This document shows positions 29,573-34,974 of a stretch of 34,974 nt of DNA, in pieces. The notes below the pieces were generated by a model that was not told the origin of the DNA, searched no databases, and saw only the letters and a program-made list of their open reading frames with translations. The stretch lies in assembly GCA_030679975.1 (NCBI GenBank), contig JAUXSL010000124.1, positions 1 through 34,974 of the forward strand. The letters run 5' to 3'. The translations under genes were made by a program, and so were the position numbers. Positions within the stretch are counted from its first letter, which is position 1. Every line of letters begins with the position of its first letter. The DNA comes from Actinomycetota bacterium. GTDB lineage: Bacteria; Actinomycetota; Aquicultoria; CAJVYJ01; JAUVQD01.

Positions 29573-31141
29573 GTGGCGGGCATAAGTGGGCACATCGTGG
29601 GATGGTTTCAGAGAAGTCTTGATAAACAAATACGTCTCTTCTATCTGCCGCTCATCACGGGGGTCTCGGTTGCCTTTGCTTTGATGGCTGATTTGCCGAC
29701 TTTCAATAAATCCGGCGTGGTCTTAATCCTCCTCTTGACGGCCATCGTCCACTGGGACTTACGTGACGGAGGCGTCCTTTCCCGTTGGCTATACAGTCAC
29801 GGCGCCGGCTACGATATGCGGAGCTACATCACTGTCAGTGTCGCTTTTGGTTTAGTTACCTTAATCTTGGGCTTTGCTAACGCTTTCTACACCCCTCTGA
29901 TCATGCTTTATTATATCCCGATCGTGCTCTGCGCCATGCGGGGCGGTTATCGGATGACGCTACTCTTTGTCGGCATCCTCGCCGCTTCGACCTCAGCTTA
30001 TTACCAGGTCGGCTATCAAGTCTACGGGCGGGTTTACAAGGAAGGTAATTTGTACTTGTTGCTTTTCCTTGGTCTCGCGCTGGCATCCGGTTTTATCGCC
30101 GACCGCCTGAGAAGGGCGGCGGTCGACTTAAGCGCCTTGTATGAGACCGGCCGGGCGCTCAACTCCACCCTCAATGTTTCCGAGATCTACGCCCTCGCGT
30201 TGAACATCATCTCGATGGACCTGGCGCCCGATGTTTCGGCGCTCTTCATGATAGACAGCCAAAAACATCTGCAGTTACAGGCCCATCGGGGTCTCGATGA
30301 CAGCAGGGTCAAAGAGCTCAGTATTGAGATAGGCCGCGGCCTGATTGGCAAGGTCGCTGAAACGCGCACGCCGATGTCTATCTCCGAAACGAACCGCAAA
30401 TGGCAGCTTAGCTTTGCCCCTGACATAATTTCAGTGATGGCGGTGCCGGTCCGCGTCGGCGAAAAACTGCTCGGAGTGATGATGGTCGGCAAGCGGATGG
30501 CGCATGCTTACGGCTACGAGAATTTGAGGTTCCTGGAGGCGCTCGGCAGCCAGGCTGCCATCTCGATTCAAAACGCCTGGCTTTATCGCCAGACAAAAGA
30601 GTGGGCCTCACTTGACGCCTTGACCGGTATTTACAACTATCGCTACTTCTCCGAGCGCCTTGACAGCGAATGGAGCCGGGCGCTCCGGTACGAGAAACCG
30701 CTCTCATTTATCATGATCGACGTCGACTTGTTCAAGCAGGTAAATGACAATTACGGTCATCTTTGCGGCGACGAGGTCCTGCGGGAGATCGCCCATATGT
30801 TAAAGAAGCATACTCGTGACACGGATATTGTCGCGCGCTACGGCGGCGAGGAATTTGTCATTATCCTGCCGGAAACACATTATCAAGACGCTTATGTCGC
30901 CGGGGAAAAATTGCGCCGGTCGATTTATGAAGCCACGTTTACCGGCGGCAACAACAATCAAAAGATAAAATTGACGATCAGCTTAGGGATAGCCAACTAT
31001 CCGAGCACCGCCTTCAGTAAATCCGATCTTATCTACCAAGCCGACCAGGCCCTCTACCAAGCCAAGATTCAACGCAATACGCTGGCCAGCCCGCTCGATA
31101 CTAGCTGCCAGATTAACCTGAACCCTTCCGAAATCAGCTAA
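29573..31141 (+). CDS. Membrane GAF-GGDEF diguanylate cyclase
   Basis: Multiple TM, GAF-like region, RYGGEEFVIILPE active-site motif. Confidence 0.92.
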   Translation: MAGISGHIVGWFQRSLDKQIRLFYLPLITGVSVAFALMADLPTFNKSGVVLILLLTAIVHWDLRDGGVLSRWLYSHGAGYDMRSYITVSVAFGLVTLILGFANAFYTPLIMLYYIPIVLCAMRGGYRMTLLFVGILAASTSAYYQVGYQVYGRVYKEGNLYLLLFLGLALASGFIADRLRRAAVDLSALYETGRALNSTLNVSEIYALALNIISMDLAPDVSALFMIDSQKHLQLQAHRGLDDSRVKELSIEIGRGLIGKVAETRTPMSISETNRKWQLSFAPDIISVMAVPVRVGEKLLGVMMVGKRMAHAYGYENLRFLEALGSQAAISIQNAWLYRQTKEWASLDALTGIYNYRYFSERLDSEWSRALRYEKPLSFIMIDVDLFKQVNDNYGHLCGDEVLREIAHMLKKHTRDTDIVARYGGEEFVIILPETHYQDAYVAGEKLRRSIYEATFTGGNNNQKIKLTISLGIANYPSTAFSKSDLIYQADQALYQAKIQRNTLASPLDTSCQINLNPSEIS

Positions 31142-31265
31142 AAAACGCGGCCTAAAAGGCATCTGCCGCGTTATCCTCGACCTCGCCTCAGTCACGTACT
31201 TGATGTACGCTCCTTCGCTTCGCCCTTCGTCTGCCTTGCATCTGCACTTTTAGGCCGCGTTTTGG
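31142..31265. repeat. Dispersed imperfect-palindrome intergenic element, copy B
   Basis: AAAACGCGGCCTAAAAGG...GTCACGTACTTGATGTACGCTCC...CACTTTTAGGCCGCGTTTT; outer arms complementary; follows a stop codon. Confidence 0.7.
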
Positions 31266-31330
31266 ACATCGCGGCCGAAAGCCTCGTCGCTTGATTATTA
31301 AACAATTATCGGCTTGAAAATAATTCTGCG

Positions 31331-31361
31331 TCATTATTATGCTGCTTCCGCATAATAATGA
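31331..31361. repeat. Perfect 12-bp inverted repeat (hairpin)
   Basis: TCATTATTATGC-TGCTTCC-GCATAATAATGA. Confidence 0.8.
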
Positions 31362-31571
31362 TTATTTGAACATTATCAGCGCTCAAAGAGCTCAACTCGA
31401 GTTGGCCCCATTTCCATTGCCCATTTGGCGCCTGATTGCCTAAAATGCGATAAAACATAGAAGAAAGATAAAAGACACTGTTGTGTCCAATAACTAAGAA
31501 TTAGCACTTTACGCTCAGTTGGCTATAATCATCATAAGGCTGGTTTTTGCTCAAAATCCTGGGTTTGGGAT

Positions 31572-31760
31572 ATGAAAATACGTGATGTGATTAAATTGAT
31601 CGAATCAGACGGCTGGTTTCTGGTTGCGACCAAAGGAAGTCACCAGCAATATAAACACCCGGTAAAACCTGGAAGAGTTACGATTGCAGGCCAACCGGGT
31701 CATGATCTGGCACCCGGCACCCTAAACAGCGTGTTAAAGCAAGCACAAATCAAGAGGTGA
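31572..31760 (+). CDS. hicA: HicA-type toxin
   Basis: MKIRDVIKLIESDGWFLVATKGSHQQYKHPVKPGRVTIAGQPGHDLAPGTLNSVLKQA. Confidence 0.92.
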   Translation: MKIRDVIKLIESDGWFLVATKGSHQQYKHPVKPGRVTIAGQPGHDLAPGTLNSVLKQAQIKR

Positions 31761-31984
31761 GTTCCATGTATCGGTTTCTAGTGGTAATCGAAAAGACAAA
31801 CAATAATTACTCCGCCTACTCTCCTGATCTGCCTGGCTGTGTTGCGGCAGGCGACACCGTTGAAGACGTTGAGCGCAATATCCACGAGGCAATTGCAATG
31901 CATGTGAGTGGACTTAAAGAAGATAACGAGCCAATTCCTGTCTCTCACGCTATTGCCGAGTATGTTGCTGTCGATTCTGCTTGA
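31757..31984 (+). CDS. hicB: HicB-type antitoxin
   Basis: YRFLVVIEKTNNNYSAYSPDLPGCVAAGDTVEDVERNIHEAIAMHVSGL. Confidence 0.92.
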   Translation: MSSMYRFLVVIEKTNNNYSAYSPDLPGCVAAGDTVEDVERNIHEAIAMHVSGLKEDNEPIPVSHAIAEYVAVDSA

Positions 31985-32032
31985 AGGCTAATCCAACGCT
32001 GTTGGCGACGGCGACCGAAAAATAAAGGCCTG

Positions 32033-32113
32033 ACACAACAAGTCGTTCCAGCGGACATTTCAACGCGGCAAAAGCGGCCCCGTTAAAACGCCGCTGAACA
32101 TTAAGCGTTGGGC
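32033..32113 (+). other. attC recombination site 1
   Basis: R'' ACACAAC, L'' GTCGTTCCAGCGG, L' CCGCTGAACATTAAGC, R' GTTGGGC; 81 bp imperfect palindrome. Confidence 0.8.
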
Positions 32114-32486
32114 GACAAAATTAAAAGTTGGAAAACCGACGGCAAAAGCGACCGATCAGTTACTGGCTGCGGTCGCTAAGAAATGAGAGCAGTAAGTGCT
32201 CGGTTGCCTGCAAAAAAGCATCAATTGTTCACTATTGATTAAAGGCTTGGTTACCGGATTATCGTTGAGCCAGTGGCGTGGTTTCCGGCGAGCTCCCTAC
32301 CCTCGAACCTTGCTTCTTCAAGCCGGCGCTGTAGAATGAAAGCTTAGCTAAGAGAGACAAGGGGTTGGCGCTTCAAACCTAGAGTGAGCTTGATTGGCTG
32401 AATAAAAGACTGTGATAATGGTAGGGTGTGGGCCTGCCGACCACAGAAAGAGACGCTTATAAGGGAACAAGGACCTGATTGGAACC

Positions 32487-33011
32487 ATGAAAACATCACC
32501 GCATGGCTCTGTGTCAATGGATGTGTTAAGTCTATATTCGATCAATACTTGGTTGGCTTATGTGATAAATATGAAGTACTTCAGTGACCTGCATTACGTT
32601 TGGTGCGCCCCTTTTTTTACCGGCAACGCTAGAGCGCCCATAGACCTAACAAATCCTGCGTCGTCAATTCCAAGTCAGCGTTATTGGCGATTAGTTGAGG
32701 ATATCAAGAAAGGTGATCGTCACAGCGTACTAATCAAAGAAAATATTTTCGGGATAAAAAACGGTATTCTCGCAAAGGAGAAAGCCAAAATAATTACCCG
32801 GACACAAGGTGATGAAATTCGAAGTATTATACAAGAAGCACAAGTTTCAGATTTTAGACCTTTAATATATATCATTCCATTTACCAAGGCTGTAAGGGAA
32901 TTATGCATTCAACCTCATGTAAAAGAACGGGCGCATCCCTTGGCTGAAGAGTTCGTAATAAAAGAACTTCCGCGGTCAATGTTTGATATAATCGAGCTGG
33001 ATCATGTTTGA
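32487..33011 (+). CDS. Uncharacterised cassette protein
   Basis: 174 aa (or 164 aa from ATG 32517: MDVLSLYSINTWLAYVINMKYFSDLHYVWCAPFF...); overlaps next gene by 8 nt. Confidence 0.8.
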   Translation: MKTSPHGSVSMDVLSLYSINTWLAYVINMKYFSDLHYVWCAPFFTGNARAPIDLTNPASSIPSQRYWRLVEDIKKGDRHSVLIKENIFGIKNGILAKEKAKIITRTQGDEIRSIIQEAQVSDFRPLIYIIPFTKAVRELCIQPHVKERAHPLAEEFVIKELPRSMFDIIELDHV

Positions 33012-33999
33012 ACTCCTTAAGGAAAAATCACTAGAAAAAACAGTTGGGTTTGCGTACCAGTTATCTCGCATTCTGTTGGAGCGAGATTTTCGTGAAGCAA
33101 GCGAAATAGGGCCTTGGCTGATTGGCCTTGATGCGGATGAAAAAAGTGAAGTTAAAGAATTTCTTAGCGAGATAGAAAAGAGAGAAAATCTTACTATTGC
33201 TAATTTGAGCGAGTCAAGGGTGCAGGAGCTGGTTGATGAACTTGCTAAGCTGGTTAAGGATCAAGAGCTACATGAAGTACGCCTAAACAATCACACAGGC
33301 AAAGACTTGCTGGGGGAGCTTCATTCTCGACACAGCCAGTTGACATCTAGTTTGGAAACTGAAGCAGATCGTTTATGCAATGAGGGCGACCTAGTGGGAT
33401 CGGCAGAGCTATACCTTAAAATATTAGGTTTTGTTGCCTTGCCCCAAAATGATTCGAATCAAGTACGACTAAACCTAAAGTGCGGGCGAGTGTTTCATGA
33501 ACTTGGTCAATATAACAAAGCGCTAGATTTCCTTGTAAATGCATACAAGGGCACCGACGAAATTGCAGAGAAAATCGAACCGCTGGGTCTCATAATGTTA
33601 TTACACCTAGACGCCAAGCAACAGCGCCGAGGGCAAGAATCTCTTGAAAAATTAATCAGGTTCACAAACTGGGCTCATAATGAGGATATTGCAAAAGGTC
33701 AGGGCTTTCACTTTATTGGGAGATTCCATTCGCGGCTCGGAAATAATGAGGAAGCATTCCGCTTTTATAGCAGAGCCTATGAGGTTTTTGAAAATCATTC
33801 GTTTGATTTTGGCATCGCTTCGGTAAGCAATAATCTCGGCATACAATATTTTAAGCAAAAAGATTACGATAGTGCCTTAACTTGTTTCGACCGAGCTCTT
33901 AATATATTTAAGCGACTTGATATCAAGAAAGATGAAATGGCAGTGCAAGCAAACATCGAGACACTGCTCCAAGCGCGACAAGCACAGATAGAACCTTAA
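33004..33999 (+). CDS. TPR-repeat protein with helical N-terminal region
   Basis: 331 aa; C-terminal TPRs (GRFHSRLGNNEEAFRFYSRAYEVF, NNLGIQYFKQKDYDSALTCFDRALNIF). Confidence 0.85.
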   Translation: MFELLKEKSLEKTVGFAYQLSRILLERDFREASEIGPWLIGLDADEKSEVKEFLSEIEKRENLTIANLSESRVQELVDELAKLVKDQELHEVRLNNHTGKDLLGELHSRHSQLTSSLETEADRLCNEGDLVGSAELYLKILGFVALPQNDSNQVRLNLKCGRVFHELGQYNKALDFLVNAYKGTDEIAEKIEPLGLIMLLHLDAKQQRRGQESLEKLIRFTNWAHNEDIAKGQGFHFIGRFHSRLGNNEEAFRFYSRAYEVFENHSFDFGIASVSNNLGIQYFKQKDYDSALTCFDRALNIFKRLDIKKDEMAVQANIETLLQARQAQIEP

Positions 34000-34107
34000 C
34001 TGATTCTTTTGAACAAGAAAGACAAGGGTGGCCGTTCAACCCTACAGCTTAGCCCAAACGTTCCCCCCCTCGTTCGCTTCAGTTAAGATTTGTAAAACAA
34101 AGGACGC

Positions 34108-34190
34108 GCCCAACAAATCGTTCCAGCGGATGTTTACCTGCGTCATTTGGTCGCTCCGCAGCTAAACGCCGCTGAATTCAAGCGTTAGCC
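34108..34190 (+). other. attC recombination site 2
   Basis: R'' GCCCAAC, L'' AATCGTTCCAGCGG, L' CCGCTGAATTCAAGC, R' GTTAGCC; 83 bp; arms nearly identical to attC1. Confidence 0.87.
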
Positions 34191-34280
34191 CACAAGAGAA
34201 ATAATCCGCTGTTGCTTGTTTAGGCATTGAAATACACGAAACATATACGTATACTACACGTATACGGAATGGAGGTTTTA

Positions 34281-34511
34281 ATGCAAAAGAAGCTGACCAT
34301 AACATTAGACGAGGAAGTTTATGTGGGCCTTCGCAAGACCATCGGCCCGCGCAAAATCAGCAAATTTGTCGAGGAATTGGTTCGCCCGCACGTAGTGCGC
34401 CCGAATTTAGAATTAGCATACTCTCAAATGTCACAAGATAAAAAGAGAGAGGCAGAAGCCTTGGATTGGGCAGAGATGACTTTCAGGGACATGGCTCGTG
34501 AAAAAAGGTGA
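34281..34511 (+). CDS. Ribbon-helix-helix/MazE-like antitoxin
   Basis: [47 protein letters not shown] before ATG 34281. Confidence 0.85.
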   Translation: MQKKLTITLDEEVYVGLRKTIGPRKISKFVEELVRPHVVRPNLELAYSQMSQDKKREAEALDWAEMTFRDMAREKR

Positions 34512-34821
34512 GGTTTGGTGGGTTAACTTCGACCCCTCGGTTGGCGGAGAAATTAGAAAGAAACGCCCTGCTGTAATTGTTAGCAATGATGCATCGAACA
34601 AGTTTCTCAATCGCGTCCAGGTTGTTCCTTTAACAAGCAAGACAGATCGTCTTTATCCCAGCGAGGCGCTGGTTGTGTTAGATGGCAAAGAAAGTAAGGC
34701 GATGGCCGATCAGCTAGCTACTGTGAGCAAGTTGCGACTGTTTAAATTTGCCGGCGTCCTCTCGGAAGAAGATATACTCAAAATTAGTGAAACTATCAAA
34801 ATACAATTAGATATTTTCTGA
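34498..34821 (+). CDS. MazF/PemK-family toxin
   Basis: [30 protein letters not shown] ... [10 protein letters not shown]. Confidence 0.95.
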   Translation: MKKGEVWWVNFDPSVGGEIRKKRPAVIVSNDASNKFLNRVQVVPLTSKTDRLYPSEALVVLDGKESKAMADQLATVSKLRLFKFAGVLSEEDILKISETIKIQLDIF

Positions 34822-34827
34822 AAACCG

Positions 34828-34899
34828 GGCTAACAAGGCGTTCCACCCGACCGCTACCCGGCCGGTCAAAGTAGCGGCAGGTGAACGCAGGCGTCATGT
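34828..34899 (+). other. attC recombination site 3 (R' degenerate: GTCATGT)
   Basis: R'' GGCTAAC, L'' GCGTTCCACCCGACCGCTAC vs L' GTAGCGGCAGGTGAACGC complementary arms. Confidence 0.7.
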
Positions 34900-34954
34900 G
34901 CAAAACATTGACAAATTTCTATCGATAAGGGTAAAGTATTACTGGAGGTGTATC

Positions 34955-34974
34955 GATGGAATTAGTAAAAGTTT
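34955..34974 (+). CDS. Start of cassette-4 gene (MELVKV..., truncated by window)
   Basis: ACTGGAGGTG RBS, ATG at 34955; upstream TTGACA and TAAAGT promoter-like boxes. Confidence 0.45.

Larger units (their letters stand above)
31490..32107 (+). mobile_element. Integron-type gene cassette 1 (hicAB)
   Basis: Starts at GTTGTGT (31490-31496), exact reverse complement of the R'' box ACACAAC (32033-32039) of its terminal attC. Confidence 0.7.
32108..34184 (+). mobile_element. Integron-type gene cassette 2 (two-gene, uncharacterised)
   Basis: Starts at R' GTTGGGC (32107-32113), exact reverse complement of its own attC R'' GCCCAAC (34108-34114). Confidence 0.8.
34185..34893 (+). mobile_element. Integron-type gene cassette 3 (RHH antitoxin + MazF/PemK toxin)
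   Basis: Starts at R' GTTAGCC (34184-34190), exact reverse complement of its attC R'' GGCTAAC (34828-34834). Confidence 0.8.

Noticed and set aside
31332-31360. Hairpin CATTATTATGC...GCATAATAATG as an integron attC or CRISPR repeat
   Set aside because: No R boxes, no unpaired spacer structure, single copy; more likely a terminator-like or operator sequence.
32362-32403. GTTGGCGCTTC...GAGCTTGATTGGCT as another attC
   Set aside because: Only loose resemblance to core boxes; no complementary L arms at the right spacing, and cassette 2's ends already pair with each other.

Overview
A 35 kb window of GC-rich bacterial chromosome with an AT-richer accessory tail. The taxon is not determinable by eye; gene content is actinobacterial/firmicute-like. 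Most of it (1-31.1 kb) is ordinary backbone: PhoH-like PIN fragment, GH57-like secreted protein, lon, two convergent ferredoxins, YggT-like protein, PLP aminotransferase, ddl, YtxH, GNAT, YihY, an ArsR-thioredoxin-DsrE-SHOCT-cytochrome c-SQR operon, CDF transporter, pyrE, Fic, nfo, polysaccharide deacetylase, a second ArsR, 5-FTHF cycloligase, an ABC exporter, selB, a PIN toxin-antitoxin pair, tRNA-Sec, phosphoesterase, larC, DUF4446, pheA, serS and a GAF-GGDEF protein. The main discovery is at 31.49-34.97 kb: a cryptic integron-type gene-cassette array with three attC-like sites and no integrase in the window. In all three complete cassettes the 7-mer at the 5' boundary is the exact reverse complement of the R'' box of that cassette's own terminal attC (GTTGTGT/ACACAAC, GTTGGGC/GCCCAAC, GTTAGCC/GGCTAAC), as expected for excisable cassettes. 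Cargo is HicAB, an uncharacterised translationally coupled two-gene cassette (unknown 164-174 aa protein + 331 aa TPR protein), a RHH/MazF-like TA pair, and the start of a fourth cassette. Second is the selenocysteine locus: only a ~32-codon SelA N-terminal remnant precedes selB, and a PIN toxin-antitoxin pair sits between selB and a well-formed tRNA-Sec. Other points: two ArsR genes whose operator-like dyads overlap the called start codons, a strong-SD 22-codon ORF after one of them, a dispersed imperfect-palindrome intergenic element, and a dyad upstream of the CDF gene.
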